Shown in pieces: positions 25,287 to 33,586 of a stretch of 64,000 nt of DNA (positions are counted from its first letter, which is position 1; every line of letters starts with the position of its first letter). The stretch lies in the NCBI RefSeq assembly GCF_015291665.1, contig NZ_CP030049.1:310001-374000 (forward strand), read 5' to 3'. Position numbers and translations under genes: made by a program. Under the pieces are notes generated by a model. That model was not told where the DNA came from. It was given only the letters and a program-made list of their open reading frames with translations, and did no database searches. This DNA is from Bradyrhizobium sp. CCBAU 53338 (GTDB lineage: Bacteria > Pseudomonadota > Alphaproteobacteria > Rhizobiales > Xanthobacteraceae).

Positions 25287-25539
25287 AACCGTCGCTGATT
25301 GACGCTGCGCGACAATCAGAGTTCAACAAAACTCTTGCGCGCGACAATCATCGCGGCAATCATCATCAGGCCGCGACACTGCCTCGCCATCCTGATCGCC
25401 GCGCACCTCCTACCCAGATTGCCGCGCTACATCGTCTCCAAGTTTGGCGACCATACGCCGTTCTACCGCCAGTCCGAGATCTATGCGCGCCAGGGCCTGC
25501 GGCTTGATCGGGCGACACTGGGCAACTGCGTCGTCAGGG

Positions 25540-25760
25540 GGATCTTTTCGAGAGCCCTCCAACATACAGCAGCATTCCGATCGAAGCCCACCAGCAGATG
25601 CTGGAGCCGTCGCCACGACCACCGTCCCAGCGGACATCGCCAGTCCGGCAGGCCGGACCAGGAACTTAAAAAATAGGGTTAGGCCTCCTTCGCCTGGCCC
25701 AGTCGAACGATGTGCCGTCGACCCAGATACAGTGCAGGATTACGGCGATCTTCCGGGCAA
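25540..25760 (-). pseudogene. IS110 3' end fragment
   Basis: Minus-strand sequence matches the end of the complete IS110 at 26667-27695, including the [12 protein letters not shown] region and about 80 bp of 3' flank (TTCCTGGTCCGG). It is inverted relative to that element and fused to the broken IS66 tnpC. Confidence 0.75.
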
Positions 25761-25785
25761 CGGCTACCTTTGCCTTCTATCCTGA

Positions 25786-26538
25786 TTGCCGTCGTCGATC
25801 GCTTACACAAAACTTCGGACATTCCCCAAGCTGAAGGACAAGCGACGCGAGGGCGCCAAAGTGATCAAGCGCTATCATGTTCCAGCCACGCCCTATGAAC
25901 GCGCACTGGCGCATCCGAGGTTGAGCAAGGTCGTCAAACGGCGTCTTCGAGAGCTTTATCGCACGCTCGATCCTGTGGCCCTGCTGGCCGAGATGAGAGA
26001 CGCCCAGGCGGAGCTCGGCACGCGCGTCGACGCCCGAGCGGGCAAGCTCGTGGCAGCAGCCAGCCCACCGGTACCGACAACGAACGCAGCAGCGTTCGCG
26101 AAGAGGCTCGGCAATGATGTGCATTTGGGGGAGCAGCGCATCATCCATCGGCGTCTGCACAAGCCATACAAAAAGCGCATGAGAATGCCATCAATGCTCG
26201 ATCCGCACCTCGCCGACATCGAGCGCTGGCTGGCGGCCGAGCCCCGTCTAACCGCGCTGGCAATTCTCGGTCGCCTCGCTGAACAACGCCCCGAACAATT
26301 CGGTCCGCCGCAGCACACCATCGTGCAGCGATTGTTGCGATCGCTCAGACGCAAAGCAGCCGAGACGATCATCCCGCGCACGGCTGAGGGTGCGGCACTG
26401 GCCGGTGATCCCGGGACTGGGGCCGCCGCTGCGTGTGATGGGCATTCCGCGACGTCCCCCAGTCCCTCCGATCCTGCGAGCAATGACGCAACCTCGGACC
26501 GGCTGACAGTGGGGTCTACATCCGTCAAGCGAAAGTAA
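25786..26538 (+). pseudogene. Integrase-type transposase, C-terminal fragment
   Basis: This 250-codon frame lacks a catalytic core. It resembles the C-terminal half of rhizobial integrase-like transposases (KVIKRYHVPATPYERALAHP, KPYKKRMRMPSMLDPHL, LTALAILGRLAEQ). Homology starts about at PKLKDKRREGAKV, so the N-terminus with the DDE domain is missing. The first few bases (TATCCTGATTGCCGTCGTCGA) match an IS256 gene segment near 56299. The frame is therefore chimeric at its start and almost certainly not expressed as a functional protein. Confidence 0.65.
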
Positions 26539-26666
26539 CATCCTCAGGTGAGGCAATACGGGGGGTCAATATTGCAAACGATGACGTAATTGCGGTCAGC
26601 GCTCGTGGGCACGAAAAGCTCCATTAGAATCGAGCTCTCGCAATCAACCGATTCGGAGAACCTGTC

Positions 26667-27695
26667 ATGAAGCAATATGTCGGACTCGATGTATCGCAAA
26701 AAGAAACTTCGATGTGCGTGGTCAATGAAGAGGGCGAGGTCTTGTTCGAGGGGAAGGCCAAGTCCGACCCGGGGGCGCTCACGGCACTGCTTCGCAAGCG
26801 GGCGCCACAGGCGGAGCGCATCGGCTTTGAGACCGGCGCGATGGCGAGTTGGCTGTGGCATGAACTTCGCAGGGTCGATCTTCCGGTGGTTTGCATCGAC
26901 GCTCGGCATGCCCACGCGGCCTTGTCGGTACGCATGAACAAGAGCGATCAGAATGATGCTCGAGGTCTGGCCGAACTGGTGCGAGTTGGCTGGTATCGAG
27001 AAGTCAAAGTCAAGAGCGAGGAAAGTCAGAAGATTCGCGCGATACTCGTCGCGAGATCCCGGCTCGTGGCCATTCGTCGAGATATCGAAAACCAGGTCCG
27101 CAGCCTGATCAAAGAATCCGGGCTGCTGTTTCCACGCGCGATAGGCCTGCAGTTCCGCAATCTGGTCCGTGACCTGTTGGCTGACGGTCATCAGCTCCTC
27201 GGTGTGATCGCGCCGCTTCTGTCGATCCATGAGCAGATCTGCAAGCAGCAAAGCAAGTTCGACGATGAAGTCCGACAGCTTGCGAGGTCGGATGAGACGA
27301 CGCGTCGCTTAATGACGGTTCCTGGTGTTGGTGTGGTGACTGCCTTGACGTTCCGGCATACGATCGATGACCCATCGCGATTCCGATCAGCATCGAGCGT
27401 CGGCGCCTATCTGGGTCTTACACCGCGGCGCAGTCAGTCTGGCGAAACGGATATCAATGGCAAGATATCCCGATGGGGCGACCGTCTTCTCCGAACTTAC
27501 CTGTTCGAAGCGGCGACAGTTCTGCTTTATCGGACGAAGAAATGGTCTTCTCTCAAGGCTTGGGGAATGAAGCTTGCCAAGCGGATTGGCATGAGAAAGG
27601 CAAAGGTTGCTATCGCGCGGAAGATCGCCCTAGTTCTTCACTGTATCTGGGTAGACGGCACATCGTTCGACTGGGGCCAGGCGAAGGAAGCCTGA
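26667..27695 (+). CDS. IS110-family transposase, complete
   Basis: This 342-residue enzyme starts at ATG 26667, after [29 protein letters not shown] holds the first Asp. [20 protein letters not shown] holds the second acidic cluster. [18 protein letters not shown] is the helix-hairpin-helix motif, and [20 protein letters not shown] opens the C-terminal transposase_20 domain. It is unrelated at the sequence level to the IS110 inside the IS21 copies. No lesion is seen. Part of its 3' end is repeated in inverted orientation at 25540-25760. Confidence 0.92.
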   Translation: MKQYVGLDVSQKETSMCVVNEEGEVLFEGKAKSDPGALTALLRKRAPQAERIGFETGAMASWLWHELRRVDLPVVCIDARHAHAALSVRMNKSDQNDARGLAELVRVGWYREVKVKSEESQKIRAILVARSRLVAIRRDIENQVRSLIKESGLLFPRAIGLQFRNLVRDLLADGHQLLGVIAPLLSIHEQICKQQSKFDDEVRQLARSDETTRRLMTVPGVGVVTALTFRHTIDDPSRFRSASSVGAYLGLTPRRSQSGETDINGKISRWGDRLLRTYLFEAATVLLYRTKKWSSLKAWGMKLAKRIGMRKAKVAIARKIALVLHCIWVDGTSFDWGQAKEA

Positions 27696-27929
27696 TCCGA
27701 TTTGTGAAGTTCCTGGTCCGGTCCGCCGGACTGGCGATGTCCAGCTGGGACGGTGTTGTGGCGACCTCGTTCATTCGGCTGGTGGCGGCTTGACCGTACT
27801 CCGCTGCAGACGTTGAGGCACCCGACCCGGACATCATCATGAGGCGCTGCGCGACCTCGGAAAGGACCATGACCCCAGCGACGACGTCAACCGGTCCGAG
27901 CGATCCCAAGCCTGGCCGGCAAACCATGT

Positions 27930-28717
27930 ATCACCCGCGCCCGTGCCGTCTCCGCAACCCTGACCAGCTGCGACGGCACGAGCGCTACCACCTTGCCGTT
28001 GGAGAGTTCAAAAATGTGAGCTTGACAATGACACATTACCCGGCCGAAATAGGTACGCATCGTCTCAGCGCCCGCCTGGCACGCTTGAACCGCTTGGCAT
28101 GGGCGTAGCGCTAATGTTTTATCTGGGCGAACTTGCCCACCCTCGCATAGGACTGGAGTAAACGCACCCGGGTGAGCTGCGCCAGCCGCACCAGCTTCTC
28201 GCGCGCTCGGTTCAGAAGCTTGGCATCAGTCCGAAACATCACATTCTTGGGCTGCACCGTCGTGTCGACCATCACCCGGGAGAACTCCGACGGTTCGATC
28301 GCCTTGGTCCTGACGGCAACCGACAGGCTCTCTTAGCAGGGCCTGAAGCCGCTCCTCGCCCATACGGTTGCGCTAGCGCCTCAACGACGAGTGATCGAAC
28401 ACCAGTAGCCGGTGCTGGAAGAACTCCTCGCCGCAGAAGAACTGGTAATAGGGGTTCTCCACCCAGCGCTCGCACAGGACCTCGTCGGACAGGTCATAGG
28501 TGTGCTTAAGGATCCCGAGCCCTGCGATCAAGCGCGTCGGCAGCGGCGACTGGCTAGGACCGTCCGTGTAGACCATTCCGAACGCCTGCTCCAGGAAGCC
28601 CCAATCCACCGTGCGCGCCAGCGTCGCCAGCGAATGCTTTCTATCGATGATCTGATCGAGCAGGGAGCGAAACAGATCCTGCTCGCCGGTCTCGCGCCGC
28701 TCCCGTGGCCGCATCAA
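27930..28717 (-). pseudogene. IS5-family transposase, frameshifted
   Basis: The N-terminal frame (28373-28717) reads DQIIDRKHSLATLARTVDWG, then LSDEVLCERWVENPYYQFFCGE, typical of IS5 transposases with DUF772. After LLVFDHSSLRR the frame is lost. The next portion (VMVDTTVQPKNVMFRTDAKL, containing the first catalytic Asp) is visible in another frame down to about 28130. The catalytic C-terminal half is largely missing. Confidence 0.8.
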
Positions 28718-28979
28718 AACCTCCGCTCATGCACTCCGACGAGCAGAGGATCACGATTGAATTCGACGGAATACCTCATTCGATCTTGCAAGGAAATCGG
28801 CCTCGCCATCGCGATTGCCGGCAAAATCAATCGCCGGCATTCCTCGAACTAGCCCGTAACTTCAGGCTGTTCGCGTTACTTCACGGGGGACTAGCTTACG
28901 AGTGGCGAGCCGTTGGGTTTACGGTATGGCACAGTCGGGCAGCGTGACCTGGATTTTAGCCACGTGCTAGCCGCCTACT
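28718..28979. other. Short intergenic stretch
   Basis: Nothing recognised between the IS5 relic and the small gene at 28980. Confidence 0.4.
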
Positions 28980-29201
28980 CTACTCGGCTGACCGTACGGA
29001 AAGAGTAATTCTGCGCGGGAGTCCAAGCGCGATGGGAAAAACGGCGTCTGTCAGGCGTCTAAGCGCGCGGCATTCTTCAGACAAGCGTCCTTCCAAATAG
29101 CTGCGATCGTGCTCTGGCAGCTCGCGTTCCAGGAGCTGGCTGTAGCGGTGAATGCGGTTACGATGACTACGCATGGCAGCCAATTCATCATTGATGGGCA
29201 T
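28980..29201 (-). CDS. Small Arg/Glu-rich helical protein, likely NifA-regulated
   Basis: This 73-residue protein starts at ATG 29201, with AAGAGAG 6 nt upstream, inside a longer noncoding frame. It is predicted helical with regular heptad-like charges (RNRIHRYSQLLERELPEHDR, EGRLSEECRALRRL). This resembles small rhizobial proteins of unknown function with a coiled-coil look. A -24/-12 promoter lies 42-57 bp upstream and a perfect TGT-N10-ACA NifA site is at 29416-29431. That suggests expression in nitrogen-fixing cells. I know of no assigned role. Confidence 0.65.
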   Translation of the reverse strand: MPINDELAAMRSHRNRIHRYSQLLERELPEHDRSYLEGRLSEECRALRRLTDAVFPIALGLPRRITLSVRSAE

Positions 29202-29242
29202 CGGCTCTCTTGGCGAATCCGGCAATATCTGCTGGGATCTCC

Positions 29243-29258
29243 TGCGAAATCCTTGCCA
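29243..29258 (-). promoter_or_regulatory. Sigma-54 (-24/-12) promoter
   Basis: The minus strand reads TTGGCAAGGATTTCGCA, with GG and GC 10 nt apart and good agreement in the -24 box. Predicted transcription start is near 29232, about 30 nt before the ATG at 29201. Confidence 0.55.
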
Positions 29259-29415
29259 AAGGCTGGCCTGAAGCAGCGTGGACCCACAGTTGTCTTGCAT
29301 GTGCCGACTTGCTAAGGGCAAACCGATCTCGTAGCTCGCCCAAACAGACCTCGGAACTGCCCAACTTATTAGAATACCTGCCGCCGAGGAGCGTGGTGCG
29401 ATACGGTCGCTATAG

Positions 29416-29431
29416 TGTTGCGTTTGCGACA
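29416..29431 (-). promoter_or_regulatory. NifA upstream activator sequence
   Basis: TGT-TGCGTTTGCG-ACA is an exact match to TGT-N10-ACA. It lies about 165 bp upstream of the -24 box at 29257. Confidence 0.6.
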
Positions 29432-29662
29432 GGACCCGAGCCTTTGAAGACAGGGGCGGCTCGGGCAGGCTAGAATCCATATCGGATGCGACTTGTCGGC
29501 GTTTTGCGCTAACTATCGCCGGAAAGAAGGCCGCCAAAGCGCGAATATTGCTTCCGATGGTGATGGAAGCGGACGTGCTCCCCAACAAGGTTGTTCGGTG
29601 CCGCATTGGATAATCACGAAGCGTGGGACTGCTTGCGCCGTACACCACGACCACCGTTGAAG

Positions 29663-29821
29663 TCAGGCAAGCCGGATGCAGTGGCTCGCAACGGGGCCGA
29701 CCGGCTGCGCCAGAAGGCGATACTGCCATTCGATGTTGTTGCCTTCAGTGCACTTGTCGTTGTCATGATAGACATTCGTTGAATAGGGTTTGATCGAATG
29801 GAATGGAGGGACTTTAGCCAT
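29663..29821 (-). CDS. Small conserved-type protein with YHDN-x2-CTEGNNI motif
   Basis: This 52-residue frame starts at ATG 29821, preceded by ACAAGGAAAGAGC, a good ribosome binding site. It reads VPPFHSIKPYSTNVYHDNDK, then CTEGNNIEW. This resembles a family of tiny alphaproteobacterial proteins with the same motif that usually end in a Gly-rich RPRC-x2-C segment. Here that segment (GAAGRPRCEPLHPAC) is present but in the next frame, so the C-terminus may be frameshifted. Function unknown. Confidence 0.55.
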   Translation of the reverse strand: MAKVPPFHSIKPYSTNVYHDNDKCTEGNNIEWQYRLLAQPVGPVASHCIRLA

Positions 29822-30080
29822 GATCGCTCTTTCCTTGTAGGAAGGGGACTATTGTTGCGCGTGCGCCAACGGCGCGAAAATAGCGCCCTGCCGCTGCGCT
29901 GAGTAAATCAACAACCGAGGAGGCCGGGATATTTGCCCGTTGTCATTTAAAAGCGGAATACGCGCTCTTATATGAGCGACGGTTCTGAACGAAGGCCCCG
30001 TTCGCTCGCTGCCACACGAGCTATGGAATATGGCCGCAGTACAGATCACATCTACATCGAGCGTCACTCACACCCTCGAT

Positions 30081-30254
30081 TTACTGATCCCATACGAACT
30101 TCGCACCCTCCGGGACTTCGCACAGGAATTCGTCCTGGTGTTCCGGCTGCGTCATCCCGGCCGCTAGTTTCGACGCCCGCACCGTGAGCTTACCATCGGG
30201 GCTCAGATTGTGACGGATGTATTCAGTCACTGGGAGCCCCGATGGTAAGCTCAT
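30081..30254 (-). CDS. 57-residue hypothetical protein
   Basis: The frame from ATG 30254 reads SGLPVTEYIRHNLSPDGKLT, then VRASKLAAGMTQPEHQDEF and ends EGAKFVWDQ. It looks soluble and evenly composed, unlike the frame upstream of it. The ribosome binding site is weak. Its first third lies in a perfect 20-bp inverted repeat, which is unusual for coding DNA. No known domain recognised. Confidence 0.45.
   Translation of the reverse strand: MSLPSGLPVTEYIRHNLSPDGKLTVRASKLAAGMTQPEHQDEFLCEVPEGAKFVWDQ
30185..30253. repeat. Perfect 20-bp inverted repeat, 29-nt loop
   Basis: TGAGCTTACCATCGGGGCTC at 30185-30204 is the exact reverse complement of 30234-30253. It covers the first codons of the small frame starting at 30254, so a transcript could fold over its own translation start. 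Confidence 0.85.
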
Positions 30255-30477
30255 GGTGAGGACGGTGTGCAACCCCGTTTTTGTATGACTGTTTTCGTGG
30301 CCGGCGGCCTCCTCCGATTCGTAAGGCGGCCTTCGTAATGAGAGTATCTCCCGTCGAAACGCTAAAAATGCTGCTGCAGTCAGCGTTTCATTGCTTAAAG
30401 GCCGAACATGAAGTTCACCCCGGAGGCACGCGCGAGCACGGAATCTTCTCCTTGGGTTTAAGAGGCATAGGAGCGGC

Positions 30478-31869
30478 CTATACAGTAAAGCGACTTGCCA
30501 GCAACAGAAAACGGGTGACGAGGAAACCTGCATAGGTAATTGCGCCGGCGGATAACCCGATCCAGACTCCAATTGCACCAAAGACCCAGCTCAAGGCGAA
30601 ACTGACCGGGAAGCCGATTAGCCAGTACGCAAAGATTGCGAACAGAAGCGGTTTTGCCGTGTCTTTCAGCCCACGGAGCCCGCCACCCGCAATGACCTGC
30701 GCTGCATCAGCTACGAAAAAGCTTGAGGCAACCATAAGGAGGGATGACGTCAGTCCGATTGCCGTGTCCGTGTCGTTCAGTGACTTGTTTAAGAAAAACG
30801 CGGCGATCCGAAAACGCGTCGCAATGACCCCAACCGTCACAAGCGCAGAGGCCAAAACACCGAGCAGGATCGCAGCCAGGCCTGCGCGCTTGATACCGGA
30901 GGCGTCATTGTGCCCGACCGCATGACTGACCCGCACTGCGGCCGCCATGCTGATGCCGAAGGGCACCGTGTAGGCGATTGTGGCGATCTGCATCGTAATC
31001 TGATGAGCGGCAAGCGCGCTCGGGCTGATCCTACCTACAAGGAGTGCGGCGGCGGCGAACACGCCGTATTGCATGATGACTGCTACCGAGATCGGCGCTC
31101 CGATCAAAATGATCGCTCGTAGGAGCGGCCAGTCGAAGTGCCACAGGTGCGCAAGCACCTGGTAGTCGCGGAACGGGCGGCAAGCTATTGCGGGCCATAG
31201 AGCTGCTACGAACATGCCCCAATTTACGAGGGCGGTCGCAATGCCGACGCCAAGAAGATCTAGTGGTGGCAGCCCGAGCTTTCCGAAGCCCAGAAGATAA
31301 ACAATGGCCGCGTTGACCGGGATAGCGGCCAGGGTAATTCGGAAGATCGGTTGCGGCCGTCCCACTGCGCCCATGAAATGTCGAATGGCCTGAAACCACA
31401 GCGCTGGCGTCACGCCCCACGCGAGTCCAAGCAGGTACTGCTGAGATAGCCGTGCTGCGCAATGTTCCTGACCGAGGGCGAGCAGAACTTGTTCGCCTGC
31501 CGTACAAACAGCCATAATAGGCAACGAGAAAAGCAGGGCCAGCCAAAGCCCCATGCGCAGTGCACGCGGCACATCGGCCGCACCCTTGCCGGCAAGAGAT
31601 TGTGCCGTCAAAGGTGCGATCGGCGTCAGTAACCCGGCGCCGAACGTGAAGCTTATGACATACAGGGTGGTGGCCAATGCTGCGGCCGCGAGCTCCCGGG
31701 GCCCAAGACGACCAACAAAGGCAAGATCCGTCGCCATCATTGCGACCTGAGCAAGCTGCGCCAGTGCCATTGGCCAAGCCAACACCGCGGTCGCACGGAG
31801 CTCGACAGCGAATCTACTCAAAACCGTTCGTGTCCTTGGATTGCGACGCAAGGCAGAAAGCTGCTTCAT
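30478..31869 (-). CDS. MATE-family multidrug/toxin exporter
   Basis: Predicted 463-residue inner-membrane antiporter with about 12 membrane helices in two homologous six-helix halves. ATAVLAWPMALAQLAQVAMM and the DLAFVGRLG turn are typical of the first MATE helices, and APISVAVIMQYGVFAAAALL opens the second half. Family members export cationic or aromatic compounds using Na+ or H+. The start is uncertain: ATG 31869 fits the family N-terminus, while a GTG at 31917 extends it by 16 residues, and neither has a good ribosome binding site. It stands alone between the small genes and the acyl-CoA genes and could export a symbiosis-stage metabolite. Confidence 0.92.
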   Translation of the reverse strand: MKQLSALRRNPRTRTVLSRFAVELRATAVLAWPMALAQLAQVAMMATDLAFVGRLGPRELAAAALATTLYVISFTFGAGLLTPIAPLTAQSLAGKGAADVPRALRMGLWLALLFSLPIMAVCTAGEQVLLALGQEHCAARLSQQYLLGLAWGVTPALWFQAIRHFMGAVGRPQPIFRITLAAIPVNAAIVYLLGFGKLGLPPLDLLGVGIATALVNWGMFVAALWPAIACRPFRDYQVLAHLWHFDWPLLRAIILIGAPISVAVIMQYGVFAAAALLVGRISPSALAAHQITMQIATIAYTVPFGISMAAAVRVSHAVGHNDASGIKRAGLAAILLGVLASALVTVGVIATRFRIAAFFLNKSLNDTDTAIGLTSSLLMVASSFFVADAAQVIAGGGLRGLKDTAKPLLFAIFAYWLIGFPVSFALSWVFGAIGVWIGLSAGAITYAGFLVTRFLLLASRFTV

Positions 31870-31917
31870 TTGGTGTATTTCGTGCTCGGTGAAGACGCCT
31901 GCCCGCCTCGAGCCCAC

Positions 31918-32372
31918 GGTCCCGCGATGTTGGGCGTCGAGTGCAAAAGGTGTTGATTCTGTAAAGAAGGTAGAACCAGGTGCGTCGCAGCCCTCAGGAT
32001 ACGGTGCCCCGGTTCGATGCTAGTGCCGTCATTGGTAGGCCCAAGCGAGCCTGTGTCCGTTGACAACGAAAACGCGATCAACGTGCTAAGGTGCATGTTG
32101 GTTTGGAAGAAGACATGATGAACGTACGGAAGCCGCCATAGTGAGCGCCGCGCGCTGGTGCGTCTCTCTCTCCAAGAAAGTATCGCTAACGCTGTCCAGC
32201 TAGTCTTGAGGTTAAGTGCGCAGTGTAGGATGCGCCGAAGTGCCGTAAGGTAGTGCTCTGTCATTGGGGCGTTTTCTACCGTCCCGGCAGATGAGCAAGT
32301 CCTTTCAAAACCTGTGCCACAATGAAAGTCTGAGTGAATTTGCCGAAGGGAAGGCGCCATGAGGCGGACAGC
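31918..32372. other. Intergenic upstream of the MATE gene
   Basis: No gene and no convincing -24/-12 match on either strand. Confidence 0.4.
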
Positions 32373-32388
32373 TGTCGCATCTGCGACA
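32373..32388. promoter_or_regulatory. Orphan NifA-type activator site
   Basis: TGT-CGCATCTGCG-ACA fits TGT-N10-ACA and is part of a perfect 8-bp palindromic pair, CTGTCGCA-TC-TGCGACAG. The only -24/-12-like match nearby (32426-32439) is too close and weak. The next good sigma-54 promoter is 1.1 kb away, beyond an IS630 relic. Confidence 0.4.
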
Positions 32389-32659
32389 GTCCCCGTTGGG
32401 AAGAGCGGGGCTGCTGGGTCACTCAGGGCTGGCACTTGCGGTCAATCCAACCAGCCGCGCAGAGTGTCACGGTCAACTCTTTGTGGTCCAAACAACCTAA
32501 CGATTAAAGCCTCAAGTCAGCTTCGGGCCATGACCTCCTGCGGTTCAAAGCCTGAGGCGGCTGTAATAATAACTTGAAACCAGTTACTGAGTAGTATCTA
32601 GGTGTTTCTTTCGGGTTATTCGCAGTGCCAGTTCGGCGTTTGCCTCGCAATGTTAAACG

Positions 32660-33310
32660 TGAATAGCGATTTGGCGCCATGCAGCTTGTAGTCATGGCTC
32701 CTTGCGGCTGGGTGGCCAGGACGCATCGGCAACATCGGCGCGCTGCGGCCCAAAGCATGACTTGAGGCTACTACTGTGTGTCCGCACACGAAACGATCCT
32801 TGGGGAGCCCTAAAATCCGACGGCATCGCGAATGTCGATCAAGACGTACGGATCGGTCGAGCCTGAATCTCTCTGATCCGAGGCGCGGGGAGCCGGAAGG
32901 CCGGCGAATGCGGTGCATGTCGATACCGGCCGCCGCTGGCCTTTACCGTGCCGCGAAAACTCCGATGGTTGGTCGTCTTGGGGCAGTTTCCCTCGCGCGA
33001 TCACCGGCTTCGATGCGGGAATCGGGCGCCGCCACTTCTCCCATTTCGGACTTCAGGTCCATGTGGTCGTCTCCTTCTGGTTCTGCCCTCTGCAAGAAAG
33101 CCAACACGACCCGGGTTCGCAGCTAGCCTGCACTGTATTTCGACCCTCGTCAGCGACTTCAGGTCGATCTCCATCATCATCATGATCGCGATATTGGGAC
33201 AACCAAGTCTGTGGACCGACATCAGATAAGTCGTCGCCGGTCAGTAAGCCGATTCCAACACATCGAATGGGATTGAGTTTAGTTCTCCGATTGCGAGCTT
33301 GTGTTGCAGG
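32660..33310 (-). pseudogene. IS630-family transposase relic, second copy
   Basis: The DNA resembles the relic at the left edge of the window (for example TTGTAGTCATGGCTCCTT and the 3' end ATTGCGAGCTTGTG), but both are heavily decayed. No frame is long. It separates a NifA-type site from the acyl-CoA synthetase promoter. Confidence 0.65.
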
Positions 33311-33484
33311 AAAAGGGGGCCGACGCGCCTTGCCATAATGTCGACGCGGGCTCCAGAGTGGTGAAGCCGGATGAAAAGGTACCCGCGTGCGGCGGACAAA
33401 CACGAGTGTCAGAAAAAGCATAGTAGTTGTCAGAGCAGCTGAGGTGTCTCTTGCGTTTCTACACTGTCCCAATTTGTATGAAAT

Positions 33485-33500
33485 CGGCACGCGCTTTGCT
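33485..33500 (+). promoter_or_regulatory. Sigma-54 (-24/-12) promoter of the acyl-CoA synthetase gene
   Basis: CGGCACGCGCTTTGCT matches the consensus YGGCACG-N4-TTGCT at nearly every position, with GG and GC 10 nt apart. Transcription would start near 33511. A near-match activator site, TGT-N10-ATA, lies at 33407-33422. Confidence 0.65.
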
Positions 33501-33586
33501 CTGAGGCAAGGCAGGGCACGTGTCTCGGGCATGTCCAGCCAACGGCCGGATCGTCGACGTCGCCCTTCTCCACTAAAGGAAGAGCG

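Noticed and set aside
32424..32440. -24/-12-like match just after the NifA-type palindrome
   Set aside because: Only about 46 bp from the activator site, the -24 box is poor, and no gene follows at a sensible distance.
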